DNA of 64,000 nucleotides from Bosea sp. NBC_00550 (GTDB taxonomy: Bacteria > Pseudomonadota > Alphaproteobacteria > Rhizobiales > Beijerinckiaceae). Position 1 is the stretch's first letter, and every line of letters begins with the position of its first letter. The position numbers and the translations under genes are program-made. This document shows, one piece after another, positions 1 through 8,356 of this stretch. The notes under the pieces were generated by a model that saw only the letters and a list, made by a program, of their open reading frames with translations, had not been told where the DNA came from and ran no database searches. The stretch spans positions 4,120,501 to 4,184,500 of the forward strand of contig NZ_CP102772.1 of assembly GCF_026020075.1 (NCBI RefSeq). The letters are read 5' to 3'.

Positions 1-1071
1 GCCGAGGTTCTTCTCGTAGCCGTCGACCGCCGCGACCTCCTTGGCGCCGGCGAAGAGCCGGGCATTGGCGGAGACGGTGGCGCCCGGCGCGATCGCGATG
101 GCCTCGCCGAGGAAATCGGCCTGATAGGTGTGGCCCGTGCCGGTCTGGACCGAGGAGTAGCGGCCCTCGTATTTGCGCTGCTGGTCCGGGATGACGGCGG
201 CAGCCCAGTACTTGTCGGTTATGCCGACGAAGCCGCCGACGGCGTCCTTCCAGCTCTTGCCGGTCGTGCCGGGCGAGAGCAGCGGCTCCTTGTCGATCTT
301 GTCGTAGGTGTATTCCTGCAGGCCCTGCTCGCCGAGATTGCCGACGAGGCCCTCATGCAGCACGTAGTAGCCGAGAGTGGTCGGCTTGCCCTGGCGCACG
401 ACCTGGCCGTAGGGGAACAGCGTCACGGCGCTGCCGCCCTTGTTGTCGACCTCGTCGCGGATCGTGAACATGGCGTTGTCGTCGACGCTGACGACGCGCC
501 GGAAGGTCAGGCCCTGGCCGTTGTCCCAGCTCAGCGTCAGCGGCTTGGCCGGGGTCAGGACCTGGCTGTCGGGCGTCCAGACCGTCGTCGCGTTCGGCAG
601 GACGACATTGCTGCCCGGCGCCGCGACCCAGCCGAAATCGGAATAATAGGCGTTCGGCCCGCCCAGCGGCGAGAGCAGGATGATGTTGGCGCTGTGGGGA
701 TCGACCGTCTCGCGATAGGCCTTGAGCGAGACGTCGTCGATGCGCGCGCCGGTCAGCGAGATCGAGCCGGAGATCTTGGGCGTGTCGATGCGGACGCGCG
801 GGCTCGCCGCCAGCGCCTGCTCGCGCGTGCCGGCGGCCTGCGTCAGGGCAGCGCCGGGCGCGGCCGAGCCTGCCGGCTGTCCGGGCGTGGCCGGTGCCGG
901 GGTCGAGCCGGAAGCCGCCGGGGCCTGCTGGCTCTGGGCCTGCTGGTTCTGCCGCGCCGCCTCCTGCTGCTTCTCCATCTGCGGCTTGGCATAGAAGAAC
1001 TGCCAGCCGAGCAGGATGACCACGGACATGACGATCGCGAGAAGCAGATTGCGGTTGTCTTCTTTCATCAT
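1..1071 (-). CDS. yidC: Membrane protein insertase YidC, 3' end cut off by window edge
   Basis: YidC inserts and folds inner-membrane proteins, alone or with SecYEG. The reading frame starts at tandem ATG codons (1071 and 1068) and remains open to base 1, giving about 357 residues of a protein that is usually near 600. The N terminus is MMKEDNRNLLLAIVMSVVIL, the typical short cytoplasmic stub and first membrane helix. It is followed by an Ala/Gln/Pro-rich linker (residues about 35-85) and the start of the large periplasmic beta-sandwich domain. The conserved C-terminal insertase core lies outside the window. It follows rnpA by 48 bp on the same strand, the standard rpmH-rnpA-yidC order. Confidence 0.95.
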   Translation of the reverse strand, partial: MMKEDNRNLLLAIVMSVVILLGWQFFYAKPQMEKQQEAARQNQQAQSQQAPAASGSTPAPATPGQPAGSAAPGAALTQAAGTREQALAASPRVRIDTPKISGSISLTGARIDDVSLKAYRETVDPHSANIILLSPLGGPNAYYSDFGWVAAPGSNVVLPNATTVWTPDSQVLTPAKPLTLSWDNGQGLTFRRVVSVDDNAMFTIRDEVDNKGGSAVTLFPYGQVVRQGKPTTLGYYVLHEGLVGNLGEQGLQEYTYDKIDKEPLLSPGTTGKSWKDAVGGFVGITDKYWAAAVIPDQQRKYEGRYSSVQTGTGHTYQADFLGEAIAIAPGATVSANARLFAGAKEVAAVDGYEKNLG

Positions 1072-1119
1072 GATCGGAAACGAATCTCGCTGGGTCCGGC
1101 AGGTTATGGGCGCGTCGGG

Positions 1120-1548
1120 TCAGGTTTGCGGCGCTGACTCGCGCTTGGGGAGCGGGCGGCGGCGGTCGCCGGAGGACTTCTCACGCGGCTTTTGAGGCTT
1201 CGCCCGGTCGATGGCAATGGAAAGATCGGCCACGAGTGCGTGAAAATCCGCGCCCAACACCTCGGAGCGGGCAATGACGACGATGTCGCAGCGCTTGTCG
1301 GTCTGATCGTGCAGGGCCTGGGCGGCGGCGGCGCGCAGCCGGCGGCGGATGCGGTTGCGCTTGACGGCGTTACCGGTCTTGCGCGAGGCCGTGAGCCCGA
1401 GCCGCAGAGTCACGGGTTCGCCGCCCCGGCGCTGTTCATCGGGCGCGGCGTCGCGCACCTGGGCCATGAAGGCAGGCGAACGAAAACGGCGGCCGTGCTC
1501 GGCCGCCGCCAGGAATTCTTTGCGTTGCGTCAGACGGGCGAGGCGCAT
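1120..1548 (-). CDS. rnpA: Ribonuclease P protein component
   Basis: RnpA is the protein subunit of RNase P, which removes 5' leaders from tRNA precursors. The 142-residue product has the family core: an N-terminal RLTQRKEF segment, and the signature RNR motif within KRNRIRRRLR (about residues 63-72), which contacts the catalytic RNA. Family members are normally 110-140 residues; this one has a basic, disordered-looking tail (KPREKSSGDRRRPLPKR). It lies 54 bp behind rpmH and 48 bp ahead of yidC, so the three are probably one transcript. Confidence 0.95.
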   Translation of the reverse strand: MRLARLTQRKEFLAAAEHGRRFRSPAFMAQVRDAAPDEQRRGGEPVTLRLGLTASRKTGNAVKRNRIRRRLRAAAAQALHDQTDKRCDIVVIARSEVLGADFHALVADLSIAIDRAKPQKPREKSSGDRRRPLPKRESAPQT

Positions 1549-1602
1549 GGCGATTGGCCAGTCTTCCGTAACCGGCGCGCCATTGTCACGCGCCAGGGCT
1601 CG

Positions 1603-1737
1603 TCAGGCCGACAGGCGCTTGCGGCCGTGGGCGCGGCGAGCGGCGATGACCTTGCGGCCACCCTTGGTCGCCATGCGGGCGCGATAGCCGTGGCGGCGCT
1701 TGCGAACCAGCTTGCTGGGTTGATAGGTTCTCTTCAC
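1603..1737 (-). CDS. rpmH: 50S ribosomal protein L34
   Basis: This 44-residue gene encodes the ribosomal protein L34. The start is GTG at 1737-1735 and the translation begins [20 protein letters not shown], continuing through [20 protein letters not shown] to a stop at 1605-1603. This matches bacterial L34 over its full length. About a third of the residues are Arg or Lys, as expected for a protein buried in rRNA. The GTG start is required because the only ATG lies at codon 22. It heads the rpmH-rnpA-yidC transcript. Confidence 0.96.
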   Translation of the reverse strand: MKRTYQPSKLVRKRRHGYRARMATKGGRKVIAARRAHGRKRLSA

Positions 1738-1856
1738 GGTCCGTCTCCGGGGCCTTTATGAGCACGACGGCCGCGGCTTTCCGGGGAAAGCATGGCCAAC
1801 CGAGCCTGTCATGCGATAAGGGTCGGCGCTGCCTTTCGGCTGCGCAGGTCGCGGGC

Positions 1857-1884
1857 TTATGACGGATGGATGATACCGAGTCAA
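1857..1884 (-). promoter_or_regulatory. Probable housekeeping promoter for rpmH-rnpA-yidC
   Basis: Read on the minus strand, TTGACT (1884-1879) and TCATAA (1862-1857) are separated by 16 bp, a good match to a sigma-70 -35/-10 pair. The start of transcription would fall near 1850, giving a leader of about 110 nt before the rpmH GTG. Prediction from sequence only. Confidence 0.5.
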
Positions 1885-1932
1885 TGCCGAAGCACGGGCT
1901 GCGACGAAGCTTCGCGGCTTTTATCGAGTGGC

Positions 1933-1961
1933 TTGCGATTCGGCACGACATCCCCGATATA
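1933..1961 (+). promoter_or_regulatory. Probable promoter of the SRP RNA
   Basis: TTGCGA (1933-1938) and GATATA (1956-1961) are spaced by exactly 17 bp. Transcription would begin at about 1966-1969, the predicted 5' end of the SRP RNA. The position relative to the RNA supports it more than the quality of the hexamers does. Confidence 0.5.
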
Positions 1962-1965
1962 GCGG

Positions 1966-2064
1966 GCGGGAGGTTGGCGAGGGACGTCTCACTCGCCAAC
2001 CGGGTCAGGTCCGGAAGGAAGCAGCCCTAACGAGACCGAACGGGTCTTCGTCCAGCCTCCCACC
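1966..2064 (+). ncRNA. ffs: Signal recognition particle RNA (4.5S type, small bacterial)
   Basis: This is the RNA scaffold of the signal recognition particle, which binds Ffh and directs co-translational targeting. The universally conserved apical domain is present: GGTCAGGTCCGGAAGGAAGC around 2003-2022, with the GGAA tetraloop and the following AGCAG internal loop. The outer stem is closed by GGGAGGTTGG (1968-1977) pairing with CCAGCCTCCC (2052-2061). At about 97 nt it is the short form without an Alu domain. It lies about 90 bp upstream of dnaX on the same strand, an arrangement common in alphaproteobacteria. The ends are estimated from the stem to within a few bases. Confidence 0.95.
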
Positions 2065-2153
2065 TCATGCGCCCACGGGAAAGCCAAGGGCAAAACGCAT
2101 GGGCCGGCACCGCGCCATTGACCCTCGCCTCCCGATTGGCGAAACCAGCTTTC

Positions 2154-4019
2154 ATGACCGACCCAATCGACGCCGCCTCTGCTGACGAACCCGGTTTCGC
2201 CGGTTTCGATCCGGCGCCCGCGCCGGCTGCAGCCGCCGCGCCGACGCCCTATCGCGTCCTCGCGCGCAAGTACCGGCCGGCGCATTTCGGCGACCTGATC
2301 GGCCAGGACGCGATGGTGCGCACCCTGACCAATGCCTTCGCGGCCGGCCGCATTCCGCAGGCCTGGATGCTGACCGGCGTGCGCGGCGTCGGCAAGACCA
2401 CCACCGCCCGCATCCTGGCGCGCGCCTTGAATTATCAGACGCCCGAAGGTGGCGGCGCGCCGACCACCGATCTGCGGGAATTCGGCGTGCATTGCCGCGA
2501 GATCATCGAGGGCCGCCATATCGACGTGATGGAGATCGACGCCGCCTCGAACAACGGCGTCGAGAACGTCCGCCAGATCAACGATGCCGTGCGCTACGCC
2601 CCGGTGTCGGCGCGCTACAAGGTCTACATCATCGACGAAGTCCACATGCTCTCGACAGGGGCGTTCAACGCCTTCCTGAAGACGCTGGAAGAGCCGCCGC
2701 CGCATGCGCGCTTCATCTTCGCGACGACCGAGATCCGCAAGGTGCCGGTCACCGTGCTCTCGCGCTGCCAGCGCTTCGATCTGCGCCGCGTCGAGGCCGA
2801 TGTGCTGGTCGATCACCTCGCGGGCATCTGCAAGGCCGAGAGCGTCGATGCCGAGCAGGAGGCGCTCGCCGCCGTCGCCCGCGCCGCGGAAGGCTCGGTA
2901 CGCGATTCCCTCTCGATCCTCGACCAGGCGATCGCCCATGCTGCCGGCCGGATCACGCTCGACGACATCCGCTCCATGCTCGGCCTTGCCGACCGGGCGC
3001 GCGTCATCGACCTCTTCGAGGCCGTGATGAAGGGCGATATCGCCGCGGCGCTTGGCGAGCTGCGCGCGCAGTACGATGCCGGCGCCGATCCGGTGGTCGT
3101 GCTCAACGACCTCGCCGAGTTCACCCATCTGGTGACGCGCCTCAAGCTCGTGCCGGAGGCGGTGAAGGACAACAGCCTTGCCCAGGCCGAGCGTGTGCGC
3201 GGCGGCGATTTCGCCCAGCGCCTGTCGCTCCGCGTGCTCGCGCGCACCTGGCAGATGCTGCTCAAGGGCATCTCCGAGGTGAAGCAGGCCGACCGGCCGG
3301 TAATGGCTGCCGAGATGGTGCTGGTGCGCCTCGCCCATGCCGCGGACCTGCCGACGCCGGACGAGGCGCTGAAGCTGCTGCGCGACCGCTCCGGCGCGAT
3401 CCCGCCCGGAAACGGCAACGGCCATGGCGGCGGCGCTCCGCGCCCGCCCTCCGGCGGCGGCAACACCGCGCTCGCCGCCCGGCCGATCCTCGCCAGCGCC
3501 AATCCGGCGCCGGCCCCGGTCGCGCGCCCCGTCGCGGCACCGGCCGCGATCGTCGCCAGTCTGGAGGACGTCATCGCGCTGGCCTCCCAGCACCGCGACA
3601 TCACGCTGAAGCTCGCGCTCGAACGCGACATCCGCCCCGTCCGCTTCGAGGCCGGCCGCATCGAGTTCTCGCTCGCCGAGGGCGCCTCGCGCACATTGGC
3701 GCAGGATCTGTCGCGCCGCCTCAAGGAATGGACCGGCCAGACCTGGATGGTCGCGGTCGTCAATGAGGAGGGCGGCGCCACGCTGCGCGAGCAGGCGGCG
3801 GCGGCGAAGGGCCGGCGCGAGAGCGACGCGGCCGCCCACCCCTCGGTCAAGGCCGTGCTGGAGCGCTTCCCGGGCGCACGCATCATCGATGTCCGCGACC
3901 CCCGCGCGATCGCGGCGGCCGAGACGGGCGCTGCCGCGCCGTCCGATGACGACTATCTGCCCGATGCCGAACCGCTGTTCGACGATTCCGAGCCGGATTT
4001 CGACGGCATCGATTTCTGA
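2154..4019 (+). CDS. dnaX: DNA polymerase III subunits gamma and tau
   Basis: DnaX is the clamp-loader ATPase that couples the replicative polymerase, the clamp and the helicase. The 621-residue product has an Ala/Pro-rich N-terminal extension (residues 1-30), then the AAA+ domain with Walker A GVRGVGKTT (75-83), Walker B IIDEVH, an SRC arginine-finger motif and the sensor-2 GSVRDSLSILDQ region. A proline-rich hinge (about 420-480) is followed by the tau-specific C-terminal domain, ending in an acidic tail. The start at 2154 was chosen because the family N terminus begins just beyond it; an upstream in-frame start at 2067 would abut the SRP RNA. No obvious slippery A-run for gamma production was noticed. 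Confidence 0.95.
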   Translation: MTDPIDAASADEPGFAGFDPAPAPAAAAAPTPYRVLARKYRPAHFGDLIGQDAMVRTLTNAFAAGRIPQAWMLTGVRGVGKTTTARILARALNYQTPEGGGAPTTDLREFGVHCREIIEGRHIDVMEIDAASNNGVENVRQINDAVRYAPVSARYKVYIIDEVHMLSTGAFNAFLKTLEEPPPHARFIFATTEIRKVPVTVLSRCQRFDLRRVEADVLVDHLAGICKAESVDAEQEALAAVARAAEGSVRDSLSILDQAIAHAAGRITLDDIRSMLGLADRARVIDLFEAVMKGDIAAALGELRAQYDAGADPVVVLNDLAEFTHLVTRLKLVPEAVKDNSLAQAERVRGGDFAQRLSLRVLARTWQMLLKGISEVKQADRPVMAAEMVLVRLAHAADLPTPDEALKLLRDRSGAIPPGNGNGHGGGAPRPPSGGGNTALAARPILASANPAPAPVARPVAAPAAIVASLEDVIALASQHRDITLKLALERDIRPVRFEAGRIEFSLAEGASRTLAQDLSRRLKEWTGQTWMVAVVNEEGGATLREQAAAAKGRRESDAAAHPSVKAVLERFPGARIIDVRDPRAIAAAETGAAAPSDDDYLPDAEPLFDDSEPDFDGIDF

Positions 4020-4040
4020 CCCTTCCGAGGAGGATTTTCC

Positions 4041-4361
4041 ATGCGCGACATGATGGGCCTGATGAAGCAGGCGCAGCAGATGCAGCAGAAGATGGCCGAT
4101 GTTCAGGCTGAACTCGACACGATCGAGGTCGAAGGCGCAGCCGGCGGTGGCATGGTCACGGTGACGATGACCGCCAAGGGCGCGCTGAAGGCCGTGAAGA
4201 TCGACCCCAGCCTGATGGTGCCGGACGAGCGGGAGATCCTCGAGGACCTGATCGTGGCCGCCGCGAGCGATGCCCGCAGCCGCGCCGAGCGTGTCATGCA
4301 GGAGCGCATGGCCGAGATCACCAAGGGCCTGCCGATCCCGCCCGGGATGAAGCTGTTCTGA
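4041..4361 (+). CDS. ybaB: YbaB/EbfC family nucleoid-associated protein
   Basis: Members of this family are small dimeric DNA-binding proteins that coat DNA and are almost always encoded between dnaX and recR. The 106-residue product starts with MRDMMGLMKQAQQMQQKMAD, the helical dimerisation segment, followed by the family core EVEGAAGGGMVTVTMTAKG and the C-terminal GLPIPPGMKLF. The start lies 21 bp behind the dnaX stop and is preceded by GAGGA, so it is probably co-transcribed with dnaX. Confidence 0.95.
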   Translation: MRDMMGLMKQAQQMQQKMADVQAELDTIEVEGAAGGGMVTVTMTAKGALKAVKIDPSLMVPDEREILEDLIVAAASDARSRAERVMQERMAEITKGLPIPPGMKLF

Positions 4362-4368
4362 GACAAGC

Positions 4369-4450
4369 CGTCATGCCCGGGCTTGACCCGGGCATCTCGT
4401 GCCGAAAGGGTTCCCGTCCGGAGATGGTCGGGTCGAGCCCGACCATGACG
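4369..4450. repeat. Dispersed palindromic element, class A
   Basis: Two hairpins, GCCCGGGCTTGACCCGGGC and GGTCGGGTCGAGCCCGACC, are bounded by CGTCAT at the left and ATGACG at the right. It lies between ybaB and recR, so it is inside a conserved operon. Related copies occur at 16208, 20218, 35728, 54836 and, decayed, 62101. Confidence 0.85.
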
Positions 4451-4469
4451 CTTCCATTGATGAGTTGAT

Positions 4470-5075
4470 ATGTCCCGCGCCATCGCCGGCCCCGAGATCG
4501 AAAGGCTGATCCAGCTCCTGGCCAAGCTGCCGGGGCTCGGGCCGCGCTCGGCCAGGCGCGCGGCGCTGCATCTCGTCAAGAAGCGCGAGCAGCTGCTCGG
4601 CCCGCTTTCCGAGGCGATGGCGGTGGCGCGCGAGCGCATCGTCGTCTGCTCGCGCTGCGGCAATGTCGATACCAGCGACCCCTGCGGCCTCTGCGCCGAC
4701 CCGCGCCGCGACGATGGGCTCATCGTCGTCGTCGCCGATATCTCGGATCTATGGGCGCTGGAGCGGTCCGGCGCGGTTTCCGGCCGCTATCACGTCCTCG
4801 GCGGCGTTCTCTCGGCGCTCGACGGCGTGCGCCCTGAGCATCTCTCGCTCGATGCTCTGGTCGCGCGCGCTTCCGAGCCGGCGGTGAAGGAGGTCATCCT
4901 CGCGCTCAATGCCACCGTCGATGGCCAGACCACGGCGCATTTCATCACCGACCTGCTGGTTCATCTGCCGGTCAAGGTGACGAAGCTCGCCCATGGCGTG
5001 CCGGTGGGTGGCGAGCTCGACTATCTCGACGACGGCACGCTGGCCGCCGCGATCCGCCAGCGCACGGGCTTCTAG
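4470..5075 (+). CDS. recR: Recombination mediator RecR
   Basis: RecR works with RecF/RecO to load RecA on gapped DNA. The 201-residue product contains the helix-hairpin-helix [11 protein letters not shown] (20-30), a C4 zinc finger with Cys60, Cys63, Cys72 and Cys75 ([16 protein letters not shown]), and the Toprim domain beginning [13 protein letters not shown] and including YHVLGG. Length and domain order are typical. The gene is the third of dnaX-ybaB-recR but is separated from ybaB by a palindromic element, which may reduce or terminate read-through. It ends 3 bp before the stop of the converging outer-membrane protein gene. Confidence 0.97.
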   Translation: MSRAIAGPEIERLIQLLAKLPGLGPRSARRAALHLVKKREQLLGPLSEAMAVARERIVVCSRCGNVDTSDPCGLCADPRRDDGLIVVVADISDLWALERSGAVSGRYHVLGGVLSALDGVRPEHLSLDALVARASEPAVKEVILALNATVDGQTTAHFITDLLVHLPVKVTKLAHGVPVGGELDYLDDGTLAAAIRQRTGF

Positions 5076-5078
5076 CTC

Positions 5079-5777
5079 TCAAAACTTATACGCGATGCTC
5101 GCGCGGGCGCTGTGCGTCGACAGGTCCTGGTTGCCGCTCAGGCCTGGGAAGGCGCCCGAGGTCGCGAAGCGGTTGCGGCCGAAATCGGTGTAGCGGTATT
5201 CGGCGCCGAGGATCAGGTTGTCGGTGAAGGCGAAATTGACGCCGGCGCCGATGTTCCAGCCGGTCCGGGTGCTGGTCAGCCGCTCGCCGAGGCCGGCGGC
5301 ATCGAAGACGCGCCGCTCGTACTCCGTGAAGGAGGCACCACCGGCGGCATAGACCATCAGCCGGTCGAAGGCATAGCCGATGCGGGCCCGCGCCGCGCCC
5401 TGCCAATCCTGGCTGACGCGCCCGTTGAGGCCGGCGCCAGCGAAGCGGCTGCGGCTGTTGACGGCCTCGATATCGCCCTCGATGCCGAGGACGATGCTGC
5501 CGAACTGGTAGTTGAAGCCGGCATGGGCGCCACCGAAGGCGGAATCGTCGTCGATGCGGAAGCTCATCGGCGCGAAGGGGCCGACCGGCGCGCCGATCCG
5601 CACGCGGTTGCTGCCCCAGGAGTAGCCGCCCTGCACGCCGACATAGGCGCCGGTCCAGGAATAGAAGGCGGGCAGCTCCGGCGCGGGCGGCAGGGCGACG
5701 CCGCGCAGGTCGGCGGCCGCGGCCGTTCCGGCGATCAGGGCCGCACATCCCGCCAGGGCAAATCTGAGCTTCGACAT
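5079..5777 (-). CDS. Outer-membrane beta-barrel protein, Omp25/Omp31 type
   Basis: The 232-residue product starts with a signal peptide (MSKLRFALAGCAALIAGTAA, cleavage probably after the Ala run near residue 21). The mature protein has the features of the small alphaproteobacterial barrels: YSWTGAYVGVQGGYSWG near the N terminus, alternating aromatic/glycine strands, LGAEYRYTDFG near the end and a C-terminal ASIAYKF ending in Phe, the recognition signal for barrel insertion. The start at 5777 was chosen over a GTG at 5948 because only it exposes the signal peptide. The specific function (structural, porin or adhesin) cannot be told. Confidence 0.85.
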   Translation of the reverse strand: MSKLRFALAGCAALIAGTAAAADLRGVALPPAPELPAFYSWTGAYVGVQGGYSWGSNRVRIGAPVGPFAPMSFRIDDDSAFGGAHAGFNYQFGSIVLGIEGDIEAVNSRSRFAGAGLNGRVSQDWQGAARARIGYAFDRLMVYAAGGASFTEYERRVFDAAGLGERLTSTRTGWNIGAGVNFAFTDNLILGAEYRYTDFGRNRFATSGAFPGLSGNQDLSTHSARASIAYKF

Positions 5778-5956
5778 CGGGCTTTCCGAGGAACGTGATG
5801 CGCCCGGAATGGCGGGACGCGCTCGCTCATAACGAAGCATTAAGGTTAACAATCGGCTAAGCCGGCTTCGGGGCCACCCGGCACGGGAACGATTGCGGCC
5901 GAGCGCGGTTGCTCGCAAGCTGCATCCGCAACCCGCAGCGGAGACCACATCCCGAC

Positions 5957-7006
5957 ATGGCTTTCCTCAAACGGATCACGGGCGCCGCCGGGGTGGGGGT
6001 CGCGCTGGGCTATCTGTCAGGGGCGCTTTCAAACCATCTCGGCCGGCGGCGGCAGGAGGCTGCGCGTGGGCGGCTGGCGCGGACGCCGCTGCAGATGACC
6101 TGGCTCGGCTGGAAGGACGTGCTGCTGCGCTTTACCGGCAACGTCATCGACAACCGGTTGACTTCGCTTGCCGGGGCCGTCGCTTTTTTCACCCTGCTTT
6201 CGCTCGTGCCGGCGCTCTCGCTGCTGGTGACGATCTACCGCTACTTCACCGATCCGGCCACGATCGCAGAGCAGCTCGACGCCGTGACGACGATGTTGCC
6301 CCAGGCGGCGCGCGAACTCATTCACGAACAGGCGATGCGTCTGTCGGGCCAATCCGGCTTCGGCCTGTCGCTGACCTTCTACGTCAGCTTTCTCGTCGCC
6401 ACATGGTCGGCCAACGCGGCGGTGAAGGCCCTGTTCGACGCGCTGAACATCATCTATCGCGAGGCCGAGAAACGCAGCTTCCTCAAGCTCAACGCGATCT
6501 CGCTGTTCACGACCGTGAGCGGCGTGGTCCTGCTCACTGCGGCGCTGATCGCCATCGCGAGCCTGCCGCTCGTGACGGCGCTGTTTCCCTTCCATTCGGA
6601 GCTGGAGCGGCTGATCCGGCTGGTGCGCTGGCCCTCCTTCTTCGTCATGGCGACGCTCTCGATCGCCTGTCTCTACTGGCTCGGCCCCAGCCGCGAGCGC
6701 ATGCGCTTCATCTGGGTGATGCCCGGCGCCATCGCCGCCGCGCTGCTCTGGGGCGCGGCTTCCTATGCCTTTTCCTGGTATGTCAGCACGCTCGGCAATT
6801 ACACGGCGGCCTATGGGTCTCTCGCCACCGTCGTGGTGTTCATGACCTGGCTCTGGCTCTCGGCGACGATCGTGCTCGCCGGCGCCGAACTCAATGCCGA
6901 GCTCGAGCACCAGACCGCCCACGACACCACCACCGGCCGGCCGAAACCCCTCGGCGAGCGCGGCGCGACCATGGCCGACAGGGTCGGCAAGGCGAAGGCA
7001 GATTGA
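5957..7006 (+). CDS. YihY/BrkB family inner-membrane protein
   Basis: The 349-residue product matches the YihY/virulence factor BrkB family: a GNVIDNRLTSLAGAVAFFTL segment (about 55-75), then about six membrane helices, with LWGAASYAFSWYVS and GSLATVVVFMTWLWLSATIVLAGAELNAE in the last third. The C-terminal cytoplasmic tail is charged. The family was once annotated as RNase BN, an assignment since abandoned; its role is unknown, with transport or envelope function suggested. The gene overlaps the next one by TGATG, implying translational coupling. A weak stress-promoter-like pair (GGAAC at 5886, GTT at 5908-5910) lies upstream. Confidence 0.85.
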   Translation: MAFLKRITGAAGVGVALGYLSGALSNHLGRRRQEAARGRLARTPLQMTWLGWKDVLLRFTGNVIDNRLTSLAGAVAFFTLLSLVPALSLLVTIYRYFTDPATIAEQLDAVTTMLPQAARELIHEQAMRLSGQSGFGLSLTFYVSFLVATWSANAAVKALFDALNIIYREAEKRSFLKLNAISLFTTVSGVVLLTAALIAIASLPLVTALFPFHSELERLIRLVRWPSFFVMATLSIACLYWLGPSRERMRFIWVMPGAIAAALLWGAASYAFSWYVSTLGNYTAAYGSLATVVVFMTWLWLSATIVLAGAELNAELEHQTAHDTTTGRPKPLGERGATMADRVGKAKAD

Positions 7007-8238
7007 TGCTCGATCCCGAAACCACGCGCCATGACGATTTGCGCAGCGGCTCTGGCCCTTGGCATGCCGGCGCAAGACCGGCCGGGCGACGCCTGGAGCA
7101 GGATACCCGCTGCGACGTCGCTATCGTTGGCGGCGGCATCACCGGCGCGCTGCTCGCCGAGCACCTGACGGCAATGGAGCTCGACGTCGTCCTGATCGAT
7201 CGCGAGCGCGAGGGCTTCGGCAGCACGGCCGCCTCGACGGCGATGCTGCAATGGGAGATCGACCTGCCGCTGCGCGAGCTGGCGGCGCTCTACGGCTTCG
7301 AGCGCGCGGCCGAGGTCTACCGCCTGAGCTTCGAGGCGGTCGACGGCCTCGGCCGGCTCGTTCAGGAACTCGCACTGCCCTGTCGCTTCAGTCATCGGCA
7401 GACGGTCTATCTCGCTGCCGGCGAAACCGGCCCGCGCGAGCTGCTCGACGAGTCCCAACTGCGCGGCCGCGCCGGCTTGCCGGGCGCGTTCGTCGAGCAT
7501 GCGGCGCTGCTCGGCGCCTTCGGCTTCGACCGAAAGGCGGCGATCGTCTCGCCGGGCTCGGCCGAGGCCGATCCCTTGAGCCTGTGCCATGCCCTGATCG
7601 CCACGGCGGCGCAGCGCGGCGCGCGCCTCATCCGGGACGAGGCGGTCGGCTTCGATGGCGCCGGCCGCTCGGCTGCCGTCAGCCTGGCGAGCGGGCATGT
7701 CGTCGAGGCGGATCATGTCGTGCTCGCGACCGGCTACGTCATGCCCGACCTTGTCCGGGACGATCTGCACAGCGTTGCCTCCAGCTGGGCGATCGTGACC
7801 GCTCCGCAGCCGCCCCACACATTGTGGCCGGGGCCGGCCCTCGTCTGGGAAGCCTCCGAGGATTATTGCTATTGCCGGACCACCACGGACGGCCGCATCG
7901 TCTTCGGCGGCGAGGACGAGGACTTCGCCGACCCCGACAAGCGCGAGGCGCTCGGACCGCAGAAGACGAAAGCCCTGCTCGCCCGGCTGCACGCGCTGAT
8001 CCCGCAAGCGCATCTCGAACTTGGACACAGCTGGTCTGGCGCCTTCGGCCAGACCGAGGACGGACTGCCGCTGATCGGACGCGTGCCGGGCAGTCCGCGC
8101 CTGCTGTCGGCCTATGGCTATGGCGGCAACGGCATCACCTTCAGCTTTCTCGCCTCGCGACTGATCGGTTCGCTGATCCGGGGCCGGGAGGAAAGCTGGT
8201 TCGGCCATTTCGCCATCGACAGACCAAGGCCGGGCTGA
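7006..8238 (+). CDS. FAD-dependent oxidoreductase, DadA/glycine oxidase type
   Basis: The 410-residue product has an N-terminal dinucleotide-binding fold (CDVAIVGGGITGALLAEHL, about residues 31-49, then the acidic residue of VLIDRE) and the DAO-family C-terminal FAD motif around YGYGGNGITFSFLASRLI. Such enzymes oxidise amines or amino acids with FAD and oxygen or a quinone. The segment WSGAFGQTEDGLPLIGRVPG is typical of the gamma-glutamylputrescine oxidase/DAO group. The ATG overlaps the stop of the BrkB gene. No signal peptide is present, so it is cytoplasmic. The substrate cannot be assigned. Confidence 0.85.
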   Translation: MLDPETTRHDDLRSGSGPWHAGARPAGRRLEQDTRCDVAIVGGGITGALLAEHLTAMELDVVLIDREREGFGSTAASTAMLQWEIDLPLRELAALYGFERAAEVYRLSFEAVDGLGRLVQELALPCRFSHRQTVYLAAGETGPRELLDESQLRGRAGLPGAFVEHAALLGAFGFDRKAAIVSPGSAEADPLSLCHALIATAAQRGARLIRDEAVGFDGAGRSAAVSLASGHVVEADHVVLATGYVMPDLVRDDLHSVASSWAIVTAPQPPHTLWPGPALVWEASEDYCYCRTTTDGRIVFGGEDEDFADPDKREALGPQKTKALLARLHALIPQAHLELGHSWSGAFGQTEDGLPLIGRVPGSPRLLSAYGYGGNGITFSFLASRLIGSLIRGREESWFGHFAIDRPRPG

Positions 8239-8247
8239 AGGCGGCTC

Positions 8248-8263
8248 ATTGCAGGCCTGCAAT
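8248..8263. promoter_or_regulatory. Perfect 16-bp palindrome upstream of the VOC gene
   Basis: ATTGCAGGCCTGCAAT is its own reverse complement. It sits 9 bp after the oxidoreductase stop and about 95 bp before the VOC start. It lacks a T-run and a loop, so an operator is more likely than a terminator. The binding protein is unknown. Confidence 0.4.
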
Positions 8264-8356
8264 CCCGGTCTTGCCGGCGAGACAGGCGACAAGCGACGGC
8301 GGAATCGCCATTTTGACTGGCGGCGGCCGGCTCGGCGGCCGCGAGAGGAACCTGCC

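Noticed and set aside
1738..1963. Additional small gene in the 226 bp between rpmH and the SRP RNA
   Set aside because: Short frames exist but none has a ribosome binding site with a recognisable product; two promoters facing away explain the gap.
1989..3839. Open frame of 616 codons opposite dnaX
   Set aside because: It overlaps both the SRP RNA and dnaX in antisense and lacks domain-like sequence.
5893..7005. Extension of the FAD oxidoreductase through the BrkB gene
   Set aside because: The upstream frame is Arg/Pro-rich shadow of the BrkB gene; the dinucleotide-binding motif sits about 30 residues after the ATG at 7006.
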